Program-made: the position numbers and the translations under genes
The notes under the pieces: model-generated
Told to the model about the DNA's origin: nothing
Databases searched by the model: none
What the model saw: only the letters and a program-made list of their open reading frames with translations
From: Zobellia alginiliquefaciens
GTDB lineage: Bacteria > Bacteroidota > Bacteroidia > Flavobacteriales > Flavobacteriaceae
Assembly: GCF_029323795.1 (NCBI RefSeq)
Contig: NZ_CP119758.1
Coordinates: forward strand, 620,001 to 684,000
DNA: 64,000 bases
Direction: 5' to 3'
Part shown: positions 38,320-45,618 of the stretch, piece by piece
How positions within the stretch are numbered: the first letter of the stretch is position 1
Layout: the number at the start of each line of letters is the position of its first letter

Positions 38320-38451
38320 GTACTATGTAATATCCCTGAGAGTCGATGTTTTTTATCGTCAACTGCCTTGATATTCCTAGATATTGGCTCTCATTGGGTT
38401 ATTCATTCCTTTTTACCTACTCACATCCATAACTCTTAAACTGAACACCTT

Positions 38452-39603
38452 ATGAATTTTGCCCTTCAAAACACGTTAGAACTTTTACTCATTATTGGTT
38501 TAGGGCTGTTACTGCAAAAAAAAGTAGCAAAACAAGACCTTAAAGGCGTCAAGGTAATTATACTAAGCGTTGCCTTACCGGCCGTAATTTTCGTCGCCCT
38601 TTTAAAAATAAAATTAGATAGTTCCTTATTGATTTTCCCCCTACTGGCCTTGGCATTTAATCTTGTTATGCTATTGGCTTCAAAATACCTATTGAACTCA
38701 TCGGTACCAAAAGAGGAAAGTTCAAAAAGAAGAACTATCATGATGCTAATGCCTTCGTTGGCTCCAGGACTTTCCTGCTTTCCGTTCATTGCCATTTACT
38801 TAGGTGATGACTCCGTAGCACTGGCCGCCCTAGCAGATGTTGGGAACAAAATTTTTGTTCTGATACTGCTTTATATGGTTGCTATGCACTGGTATCAAAA
38901 AAGAGCTTTAAAAGATTTACAAACCTCAACCTCTAACAAATTAAAGGGTTTAGGTTTAGCCTTAATAAAAGAGCCTATTAATATGGTTATCATCGTAGGT
39001 CTTTTATTATTGTCTTTCGGGTTTAACATAGAATCATTGCCTGGTTTTTTACAAAATACTGCATTGAGCATAAAAGTTATAATGACACCTCTTATACTAT
39101 TGTTTATTGGTATGGCAGTACGTATTAAATCTGGTGAGTTTGGCCTTATCCTCTCTCTCTTAACACGTAGAGCAGGAATTACATTCTGCCTTTCCGCTAT
39201 TTTTATTTTACTATTCCCAGGCTTAGCCGCACCATTAGTTTTGCTCATAATAGTATTCCCGCAAAGCTCATGTAGTTTCTGGCCTTTTGCCCATATGAGT
39301 GCAATTAGCTCCATGGAAGAAGAAGATAAGCAGGATAAACCAACCTTTGACATCAATTTTGCCGTTAATATTTTGGCATTATCATTACCGTTTTCTACCA
39401 TGCTCGCCATAGGAATATTCACCTTTAGCGATTTCTTTATCAACCCTGCAATTTTACTATTAATAGGTTTTGGTATGATAACGGTTTCTTTTATTCCTTA
39501 TCTAATTGAAAAAGTAAAGAAAAGCAAAGAAACGGACCTATCCGGCCAATTTAATACATACGCGGGTATCGATAATCATTCACAACCTTCAGAAGACAAC
39601 TAA
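38452..39603 (+). CDS. AEC-type (auxin efflux carrier-like) permease
   Basis: This 383-residue protein has about ten hydrophobic segments in two halves joined by short charged loops, resembling the AEC/bile-acid-sodium-symporter-like permeases. Helix-like stretches include TLELLLIIGLGLLL, VIILSVALPAVIFVALL and LFIGMAVRI. The C-terminal 30 residues are hydrophilic. It lies 132 bp after the aminotransferase and 38 bp before alanine dehydrogenase, so it probably moves an amino or keto acid across the inner membrane. The direction and substrate are not known. The family call is moderate because AEC members are very divergent. Confidence 0.7.
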   Translation: MNFALQNTLELLLIIGLGLLLQKKVAKQDLKGVKVIILSVALPAVIFVALLKIKLDSSLLIFPLLALAFNLVMLLASKYLLNSSVPKEESSKRRTIMMLMPSLAPGLSCFPFIAIYLGDDSVALAALADVGNKIFVLILLYMVAMHWYQKRALKDLQTSTSNKLKGLGLALIKEPINMVIIVGLLLLSFGFNIESLPGFLQNTALSIKVIMTPLILLFIGMAVRIKSGEFGLILSLLTRRAGITFCLSAIFILLFPGLAAPLVLLIIVFPQSSCSFWPFAHMSAISSMEEEDKQDKPTFDINFAVNILALSLPFSTMLAIGIFTFSDFFINPAILLLIGFGMITVSFIPYLIEKVKKSKETDLSGQFNTYAGIDNHSQPSEDN

Positions 39604-39641
39604 TTTTAGAAAATACTTATTAAATTTATCTAAAAAAAATT

Positions 39642-40721
39642 ATGACAATTGGTATCCCAAAGGAGGTGAAAAATAACGAGAGCCGCGTAGGTATGACACC
39701 TGGTGGTGTTTTTGAATTAACTAAAAAAGGTCATATTGTTTATGTTCAGTCCAGTGCCGGAGATGGAAGCGGTTTTTTTGACAATGACTACAAAAAAGCA
39801 GGAGCACTTATTTTAGACACTATAGGCCAAGTTTATGGCATTAGTGAAATGATCGTAAAGGTCAAAGAACCTATGCCCGAGGAGTACGATTTAGTACAGC
39901 CAGATCAAATAGTTTTCACCTACTTTCATTTTGCCTCTAGTGAGCCATTGACCAAAGCAATGATAGAAAGCAAATCTATCTGTATTGCTTATGAAACGGT
40001 CGAAGACACAGATGGCACCTTACCGTTACTTACTCCAATGTCCGAAGTGGCCGGGAGAATGGCAATTCAACAAGGAGCCAAATACTTAGAAAAACCAGCA
40101 AAAGGAAGAGGTGTTCTTTTAGGTGGAGTACCTGGTGTTGCGCCCGGCAAAGTATTGGTATTGGGTGGCGGTGTAGTTGGCGTTCAAGCGGCTAAAATGG
40201 CTGCAGGCCTTGGGGCTCAAGTTACCATATTAGACATTAACATGAAGCGACTTAGACATATAAATGATGTTATGCCTCCTCATGTAGTGACAGAGTTCTC
40301 CAATGAATTTAATATCCGAAAGCATATTCAAACGCATGACCTAATTATTGGCGGCGTTCTTTTAAAAGGAGCTAAAGCTCCAAATCTTATTACCAGGGAT
40401 ATGCTGAAAGAAATGAGACCAGGGACGGTTATAGTAGATGTTGCCGTAGACCAAGGCGGATGTGTAGAAACCACGAAGCCCACCACTCATGAAGACCCTA
40501 TTTATATTATTGACGATGTTGTACATTATTCAGTTGCCAATATGCCCGGAGCTGTTCCGTATACATCTACCGTTGCACTTACCAATGTAACCCTACCTTA
40601 TGTATTAAAACTAGCCAATTTAGGATGGGCAAATGCTACTGATGCAGACCCAGCGCTTAAGAAAGGGCTAAATATAATTAACGGAGAAGTGGTTTATGAT
40701 GGTATTCTGGAAGCATTTTAA
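39642..40721 (+). CDS. ald: Alanine dehydrogenase
   Basis: This 359-residue NAD-dependent enzyme interconverts L-alanine with pyruvate plus ammonium. N-terminal IGIPKEVKNNESRVGMTPG carries the Arg that binds pyruvate, followed by the conserved MIVKVKEP segment. The Rossmann motif is VLVLGGGVVGVQAAKMAAGLGA, and VDVAVDQGGCVETT plus the VANMPGAVPYTST motif are classic Ald signatures. It is the last gene of the TonB/aminotransferase cluster and is followed by a strong terminator, consistent with catabolism of an imported amino acid. The Lrp gene at the other end is a natural regulator. Confidence 0.95.
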   Translation: MTIGIPKEVKNNESRVGMTPGGVFELTKKGHIVYVQSSAGDGSGFFDNDYKKAGALILDTIGQVYGISEMIVKVKEPMPEEYDLVQPDQIVFTYFHFASSEPLTKAMIESKSICIAYETVEDTDGTLPLLTPMSEVAGRMAIQQGAKYLEKPAKGRGVLLGGVPGVAPGKVLVLGGGVVGVQAAKMAAGLGAQVTILDINMKRLRHINDVMPPHVVTEFSNEFNIRKHIQTHDLIIGGVLLKGAKAPNLITRDMLKEMRPGTVIVDVAVDQGGCVETTKPTTHEDPIYIIDDVVHYSVANMPGAVPYTSTVALTNVTLPYVLKLANLGWANATDADPALKKGLNIINGEVVYDGILEAF

Positions 40722-40740
40722 ATACTAAACACCCATAAAA

Positions 40741-40776
40741 AAAAGCGGTCTCCTTACAAATAAGAGACCGCTTTTT
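40741..40776. terminator. Bidirectional terminator after ald
   Basis: AAAAGCGGTCTC (40741-40752) and GAGACCGCTTTT (40764-40775) form a perfect 12-bp stem with an 11-base loop and flanking A- and T-runs. It serves both ald and the convergent small secreted protein gene. Confidence 0.92.
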
Positions 40777-40795
40777 CAATTATAAAATGAGCTTT

Positions 40796-41140
40796 TTATC
40801 GCTTTGCAACTTCAATTGGAATACGATATACAATTCCTTTTTCAAAAGTACCTTTTGATAATTTTTCAAAGTCAATCGCACTTTTCAAAAAATCTTTCAA
40901 AGCTTCGTTTTCTGTTTCTATTGAAAGAATTCTTAAGTAGTTTCCTTCATCAACAGCAACCCTAACTTCTGCTTTAGAGCCCCTAATATCATTAGGAATA
41001 ACATTTGTTCCTAGCAACTCATAGATTTGCGAAGTAAGAACTTTTAATGCTTTTGGTTCGTGTAATTCTGGTGTACCGGCAAATGCGTAGCCTATGTTCA
41101 GCGCCATCATCACCATAAGGGCATAAACTGATTTTTTCAT
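40796..41140 (-). CDS. Small secreted protein, paralog of 32162-32497
   Basis: This 114-residue protein has a signal peptide (MKKSVYALMVMMALNIGYAFA). The mature part shows VLTSQIYELLGTNVI, ILSIETENEALKDFLKSAI and GIVYRIPIEV in the same order and spacing as in the 111-residue protein at 32162. The relation is evident by eye although most positions differ. No enzyme motif is visible. It stands alone on the minus strand, convergent with ald, at the opposite edge of the Lrp-to-Ald cluster from its paralog. Function unknown. Confidence 0.75.
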   Translation of the reverse strand: MKKSVYALMVMMALNIGYAFAGTPELHEPKALKVLTSQIYELLGTNVIPNDIRGSKAEVRVAVDEGNYLRILSIETENEALKDFLKSAIDFEKLSKGTFEKGIVYRIPIEVAKR

Positions 41141-41376
41141 GATTTGTTGTTTTGTTTTGCTAATTCAGATAACTAATTCATGTTAAAGATATTACAATAT
41201 ACAGGTCTCATACTGGTTATTTACTAAAATTTAACACTAAAAAACAGTAATGTCATAAAATAGGCGCAAAAACTAACGATACCTCAGCTTTTACCTATAC
41301 CTGAGCCATATACAAATCTGGCTATTGGAAAATAGCTTCCATCGAGAATAAAAAATAAGGATAAATTGAGAATAAA

Positions 41377-41410
41377 AAAGAGGGATAAACTGTGACGCTT
41401 ACCCCTCTTT
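41377..41410 (-). terminator. Terminator of sucC
   Basis: AAAGAGGGATAA (41377-41388) pairs with TTACCCCTCTTT (41399-41410) over 12 bp with one mismatch. On the minus strand it is followed by a T-run. Confidence 0.75.
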
Positions 41411-41434
41411 AAAATTTATTAAAAGCAGAAAATT

Positions 41435-42628
41435 CTAAGCCAGAACCTCTTTTACTTTATCCGCAGCTTCTTGAAACTGAACTGCAGAATGTACCGCTAA
41501 ACCAGAGTTATCAATAATCTCTTTTGCAATCTCTGCATTGGTTCCTTGCAAACGCACAATAATAGGAACTTTAATAGCATCTCCCATATTTTTGTAAGCC
41601 TCTACAATACCATTTGCTACACGATCACAACGCACAATACCTCCAAAGATATTTACAAGAATTGCTTTAACACCCTCGTCTTTTAAAATAATACGAAACG
41701 CTTCTTCAACTCTTTTCGCATCTGCAGTACCACCAACATCCAAGAAGTTGGCAGGCTCACCACCGGCCATCTTGATTAAATCCATTGTAGCCATTGCAAG
41801 TCCGGCTCCGTTAACCATACAGCCAACGTTACCATCTAAGTCTACATAGTTTAATCCTAACGCACCCGCCTCAACTTCGATCGGGTTTTCCTCTCGTAAG
41901 TCGCGCATTTCTGCATACTGTTTTCTACGGTACAATGCATTATCATCAATAGACACCTTTGCATCTACTGCCATAATTTTATCATCTGATGTTTTCAATA
42001 CAGGGTTGATTTCAAACATGCTAGAGTCACTCTCTACATACGCTTTATACAAAGAAGCAACGAATTTGGTCATTTCTTTAAAAGCAGTTCCGGAAAGCCC
42101 TAGGTTAAAAGCTATTTTTCTAGCTTGAAACGGTAAAAGACCTGTAGCAGGATCAATCTCTTCGGTAAAAATAAGATGTGGAGTGCTCTCGGCAACTTCC
42201 TCAATATCCATTCCACCTTCCGTAGAATACATAATCATATTTCTACCTGTTCCCCTATTTAATAGAACAGACATGTAAAACTCACTAGTTTCGCTATCGC
42301 CCGGGTAGTATACATCCTCGGCAACTAAAACTTGATGTACTTTTTTACCGGCTGCAGAAGTCTGAGGGGTAATTAGGTTCATTCCAATAATGTTCCCTGC
42401 GATCTCCTCTACTTCTTTTAGGTTTTTGGCCAATTTTACACCTCCACCTTTACCACGGCCACCTGCATGTACCTGGGCTTTTATAACGTGCCAACCTGTT
42501 CCGGTCTCTGCAGTTAGTTGTTTTGCAGCCTCAACGGCTTCCTTTGAATTATGGGCCACGATACCGCGCTGAATGCGCACACCGAAACTGGCCAAAATCT
42601 CTTTTCCTTGGTACTCGTGAAGATTCAT
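41435..42628 (-). CDS. sucC: Succinyl-CoA synthetase (ADP-forming) beta subunit
   Basis: This 397-residue TCA-cycle enzyme subunit makes ATP or GTP from succinyl-CoA together with the SucD alpha subunit. It opens with the family N-terminus NLHEYQGKEILASFGV. The ATP-grasp region includes VIKAQVHAGGRGKGGGVKLA, and later FEINPVLKTSDDKIMAVDAKVSIDDNAL, NGAGLAMATMDLIKMAGGEPANFLDVGG and NIFGGIVRCD are diagnostic. The length is standard. No sucD is adjacent, as is usual in many Bacteroidota where the genes are apart. A -7 element lies 27 bp upstream and a terminator follows, so it is monocistronic. Confidence 0.97.
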   Translation of the reverse strand: MNLHEYQGKEILASFGVRIQRGIVAHNSKEAVEAAKQLTAETGTGWHVIKAQVHAGGRGKGGGVKLAKNLKEVEEIAGNIIGMNLITPQTSAAGKKVHQVLVAEDVYYPGDSETSEFYMSVLLNRGTGRNMIMYSTEGGMDIEEVAESTPHLIFTEEIDPATGLLPFQARKIAFNLGLSGTAFKEMTKFVASLYKAYVESDSSMFEINPVLKTSDDKIMAVDAKVSIDDNALYRRKQYAEMRDLREENPIEVEAGALGLNYVDLDGNVGCMVNGAGLAMATMDLIKMAGGEPANFLDVGGTADAKRVEEAFRIILKDEGVKAILVNIFGGIVRCDRVANGIVEAYKNMGDAIKVPIIVRLQGTNAEIAKEIIDNSGLAVHSAVQFQEAADKVKEVLA

Positions 42629-42655
42629 ATATTAAGGTATATTTAGATTCAGAAG

Positions 42656-42663
42656 CAAAAATA
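42656..42663 (-). promoter_or_regulatory. -7 element of sucC
   Basis: The minus strand reads TATTTTTG, matching TAnnTTTG, 27 bases before the sucC ATG at 42628. No clear -33 box is seen. Confidence 0.5.
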
Positions 42664-42815
42664 GCAAACGCAAAGGATTTAGACTAATGAAATATGGAGT
42701 TAGTTGCATGGATATACAATCTCTTTTTGAAAACCCTTAACTAAAACCAAGCTACAACAGCCAAATACTGCACTTGTATCCATTCAATAAAAAATTCCGT
42801 TTATAAAATTGATAC

Positions 42816-43454
42816 TTATAGATTAAAATCCTCAAAATCCAATGGGTCAAAATTCTTAAAGTTACCGTTCATCTCTATGGTCTTTTTAGTTCGGTTCACT
42901 TCGCTCAGCATAGAAATAGTAGAGACCAAATGAGACTCCATGAACAACAAGCGATCACGCTCACTTGGCATTTGCAACAACTTGTATTCTTGATCAAATG
43001 AAAGTCCCATCTTATGTACTAGCACATAACTGTTGAATTTTTCTAAGGGTAATACAGTATAAGGCACCCCCATGAGCTCATAGAGTTCATGTATCTTATC
43101 CAGTACCCGCTTTTTCAAGGGTTTATCTGCATCCCTAACACTATATATAAATTGAATGTTACCGCCCGCATACAGTTTTCCGCCCATCTGATTTTCAAAA
43201 CTTAGAATACGAAAAACTTGGCGTGCAACACAGGTAACATCCATACTACCATCATCGTAGGTGTTTACAATCTCTACCAATTGCACCTCTGTTCCAAAAG
43301 TCATACTATCATTTATATACACGGGAATCCCAAAGGTTACCGCTTCCTTTCTACAGTCTCTGATCAACTGCTTATAACGGTCTTCAAAAATATGCAGAGG
43401 TACGGTTTCACCCGGAAAAAATATGGATTGCAGAGGTAGTAGCGCCAGTTTCAT
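42816..43454 (-). CDS. LON substrate-binding domain protein
   Basis: This protein is the stand-alone N-terminal substrate-binding domain of Lon-type proteases, without ATPase or protease parts. The start is placed at 43454 (MKLALLPLQSIFFPGETVPLHIFEDRYKQL), giving 212 residues. The open frame reaches 43499, but a promoter at 43470-43500 would lie inside that extension. Conserved features are FPGE, HIFEDRY and the FGIPVYIN segment. A helical C-terminus ends with NFDPLDFED. Such proteins are widespread, but their job (adaptor or chaperone-like) is not known. It is divergent from lysA. Confidence 0.88.
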   Translation of the reverse strand: MKLALLPLQSIFFPGETVPLHIFEDRYKQLIRDCRKEAVTFGIPVYINDSMTFGTEVQLVEIVNTYDDGSMDVTCVARQVFRILSFENQMGGKLYAGGNIQFIYSVRDADKPLKKRVLDKIHELYELMGVPYTVLPLEKFNSYVLVHKMGLSFDQEYKLLQMPSERDRLLFMESHLVSTISMLSEVNRTKKTIEMNGNFKNFDPLDFEDFNL

Positions 43455-43469
43455 AATATAAATTTGGTT

Positions 43470-43500
43470 TAAAAATACAACCGAATTGACGAACGACAAA
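43470..43500 (-). promoter_or_regulatory. Promoter of the LON-domain gene
   Basis: On the minus strand, TTTG (43500-43497), a 19-base spacer and TATTTTTA (43477-43470) match the -33/-7 pair with one mismatch. It supports the start at 43454. Confidence 0.55.
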
Positions 43501-43568
43501 CTTATATCACACCCTAGTTTGTTTCAAAAATAACAATTTGTTGTATTTTTTATTATTGTGATAGATTT

Positions 43569-43600
43569 TTTGCGCATATGGGATTAAGGGGTTAAATTTG
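43569..43600 (+). promoter_or_regulatory. Promoter of lysA
   Basis: TTTG (43569-43572), a 20-base spacer and TAAATTTG (43593-43600) match the Bacteroidota TTTG-N(19-21)-TAnnTTTG consensus fully. The expected transcript start is near 43607, 12 bases before the ATG. Confidence 0.75.
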
Positions 43601-43618
43601 CATTAAATACCGAAGGAT

Positions 43619-44860
43619 ATGAATAATGCCGATTTGCTAAATATAGCAAAAACCTATGGAGACCCCGTTTACGTTTACGATTCGGAAAAAATAATTTCTC
43701 AGTTTCAGAGACTTACAAGTGCCTTTAGCAGTGTAAAGAAGTTAAAACTTAATTATGCCGCTAAGGCGTTATCCAACATAGCTATACTTAAATTGATGAA
43801 CAGTTTAGGTAGCGGCCTGGATACGGTTTCTATTCAAGAAGTACAATTAGGATTGCTTGCAGGATTTAAACCGGAATCTATCATTTTTACACCTAATGGC
43901 GTTTCTTTAGAAGAAATTGAAGAGGCTTCTAAATTGGGCGTTCGTATTAATATAGACAACCTCTCTATTTTAGAGCAGTTTGGCAGCAAGCATCCAGATG
44001 TTCCTGTGTGTATTCGTATCAACCCTCATGTTATGGCAGGTGGAAATGCGAATATCTCCGTGGGCCACATCGATTCAAAATTTGGTATTAGCATTCATCA
44101 GATTCCGCATTTGCTACGCATTGTTAATGTTACGAATATGAACATTAACGGTATACACATGCATACCGGAAGTGACATTTTAGACATTGATGTTTTTCTA
44201 TACGCCTCAGAAATACTTTTTGAAACCGCTAAAAACTTTAAAAATCTAGATTTTATAGATTTCGGAAGCGGTTTTAAAGTACCTTATAAAGATGGTGATA
44301 TTGAAACCAACGTTGAAGAACTGGGTAAAAAATTAGGTTCCAGGTTCAACGAATTCTGCAAAGAATACGGTAAAGAACTAACACTTGCCTTTGAACCAGG
44401 AAAATTTTTAGTGAGCGAAGCCGGTAACTTCCTTGCAAAAGTTAATGTAGTAAAACAAACTACTTCTACTGTTTTTGCTAGTATTGATTCTGGTTTTAAC
44501 CATCTAATACGCCCAATGCTTTACGGAGCTACGCATCGTATCTTGAACATTTCCAACCCAGAAGGTAGAGAACGTTACTATTCTGTTGTAGGTTACATTT
44601 GTGAGACCGATACTTTTGCGAGCAATAAAAGAATTAATGAAATAAGTGAAGGCGATATTCTTTGCTTTAAAAATGCAGGTGCATATTGCTTTACCATGGC
44701 AAGTAATTACAACTCTAGGTTTAGGCCAGCGGAAGTATTGTGGCACGAGGGCAAAGCTATATTAATTAGAGAGCGAGAGACCTTTGACGACCTTATAAAA
44801 CATCAGATAGATGTTAAAAATTTGTTTTCTCCTAAGAAGGAGAAGGCCGTAGCAAAATAA
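43619..44860 (+). CDS. lysA: Diaminopimelate decarboxylase
   Basis: This 413-residue PLP enzyme makes the last step of lysine synthesis, meso-diaminopimelate to L-lysine. The Schiff-base Lys is in LNYAAKALSN. The barrel holds IRINPHV, GIHMHTGSDI and the phosphate-binding DFGSGFKVPY, and EPGKFLVSEAG, CETDTF and NAGAYCFTMASNYNSR carry the substrate-binding and dimer-interface residues. The length is normal. It is a single gene with a very clear promoter, divergent from the LON-domain gene. A related amino-acid decarboxylase activity cannot be excluded but is less likely. Confidence 0.95.
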   Translation: MNNADLLNIAKTYGDPVYVYDSEKIISQFQRLTSAFSSVKKLKLNYAAKALSNIAILKLMNSLGSGLDTVSIQEVQLGLLAGFKPESIIFTPNGVSLEEIEEASKLGVRINIDNLSILEQFGSKHPDVPVCIRINPHVMAGGNANISVGHIDSKFGISIHQIPHLLRIVNVTNMNINGIHMHTGSDILDIDVFLYASEILFETAKNFKNLDFIDFGSGFKVPYKDGDIETNVEELGKKLGSRFNEFCKEYGKELTLAFEPGKFLVSEAGNFLAKVNVVKQTTSTVFASIDSGFNHLIRPMLYGATHRILNISNPEGRERYYSVVGYICETDTFASNKRINEISEGDILCFKNAGAYCFTMASNYNSRFRPAEVLWHEGKAILIRERETFDDLIKHQIDVKNLFSPKKEKAVAK

Positions 44861-44877
44861 ACTTGTTCCATTTTCGT

Positions 44878-44885
44878 TAGTTTTG
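44878..44885 (+). promoter_or_regulatory. -7 element of the thioredoxin-like gene
   Basis: TAGTTTTG matches TAnnTTTG, 34 bases before the ATG at 44920. No -33 box at proper spacing is seen. Confidence 0.4.
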
Positions 44886-44919
44886 GTACATTAGTTGGAC
44901 TAATACCGCAAAAATAACA

Positions 44920-45453
44920 ATGAAAATATTCTCCACATCCGCAGTAAAGCTTGCCTTATTTGCCTTTATAGGTTTAATGGCAACTAATAGCAGTGCTCAA
45001 GAGGTTACATGGCTTAGCTGGAACGAAGCAGCAGAATTGGCTACTACAGAAAAAAATCCAAAGAAGATTTTTATCGATGTGTATACGGATTGGTGCGGAT
45101 GGTGCAAGAAGATGGACAAGGATACTTTTCAGAATGCCGAAGTAGCTGCGTATATGGAAGAGAACTTCTATATGGTAAAATTGGATGGAGAAGGAAAAGA
45201 CCCTATAGAATTCAAAGGAAAGACTTATAAATTCATACCTTCTGGAAGAAAAGGATACCATGAATTTGCCGCTGCTTTAATGCAGGGAAGAATGAGTTAC
45301 CCTACTACTATTTTTCTGGACGAAGAAATGAATATGCTCTCTCCGCTACCTGGTTACCAGAAACCGGAGCCTTTTTTGAATATTGCCCGTTATTTTGGCG
45401 ACAATATCTACAAGGACCAAGATTGGAAAACTTACGCCGGAGAAAGTAAATAA
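44920..45453 (+). CDS. Secreted thioredoxin-fold protein (CGWC)
   Basis: This 177-residue protein has a signal peptide (residues 1-26, ending NSSAQ) and so acts in the periplasm. A thioredoxin fold follows, with the redox motif DWCGWCKKMDKDTF and a cis-Pro loop SYPTTIFLDEE. It resembles the thioredoxin_7/DUF255-like group rather than classic TrxA, with a long insertion (GEGKDPIEFKGKTYKFIPSGRKGYHEF) between the active site and the cis-Pro. It probably handles disulfide reduction or isomerisation in the envelope. A terminator follows. No obvious partner such as DsbD is nearby. Confidence 0.88.
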   Translation: MKIFSTSAVKLALFAFIGLMATNSSAQEVTWLSWNEAAELATTEKNPKKIFIDVYTDWCGWCKKMDKDTFQNAEVAAYMEENFYMVKLDGEGKDPIEFKGKTYKFIPSGRKGYHEFAAALMQGRMSYPTTIFLDEEMNMLSPLPGYQKPEPFLNIARYFGDNIYKDQDWKTYAGESK

Positions 45454-45486
45454 AAGCTTCTTAAAGAGGTGATTATACAAACAATT

Positions 45487-45526
45487 AAGACCCGATGCTT
45501 TTTAAAAATAGCATCGGGTCTTTCTT
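45487..45526 (+). terminator. Rho-independent terminator
   Basis: AAGACCCGATGCT (45487-45499) and AGCATCGGGTCTT (45510-45522) form a perfect 13-bp stem with a 10-base loop, then TTCTTTT. Confidence 0.92.
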
Positions 45527-45567
45527 TTATGTAAAACTAGTTTACACCATACCCTTGTATTGGTTTT

Positions 45568-45575
45568 TACTTTTG
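45568..45575 (+). promoter_or_regulatory. -7 element of the M1 peptidase gene
   Basis: TACTTTTG matches TAnnTTTG, 43 bases before the ATG at 45619. No convincing -33 box. Confidence 0.4.
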
Positions 45576-45618
45576 AGTACTTTCATTACACCAAAGTAAA
45601 TTCCGAGTTTCAAAGTTC

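Noticed and set aside
38895-39443. A 182-residue minus-strand frame in the AEC permease gene
   Set aside because: It is antisense to hydrophobic helices of a likely membrane protein and has no start signal.
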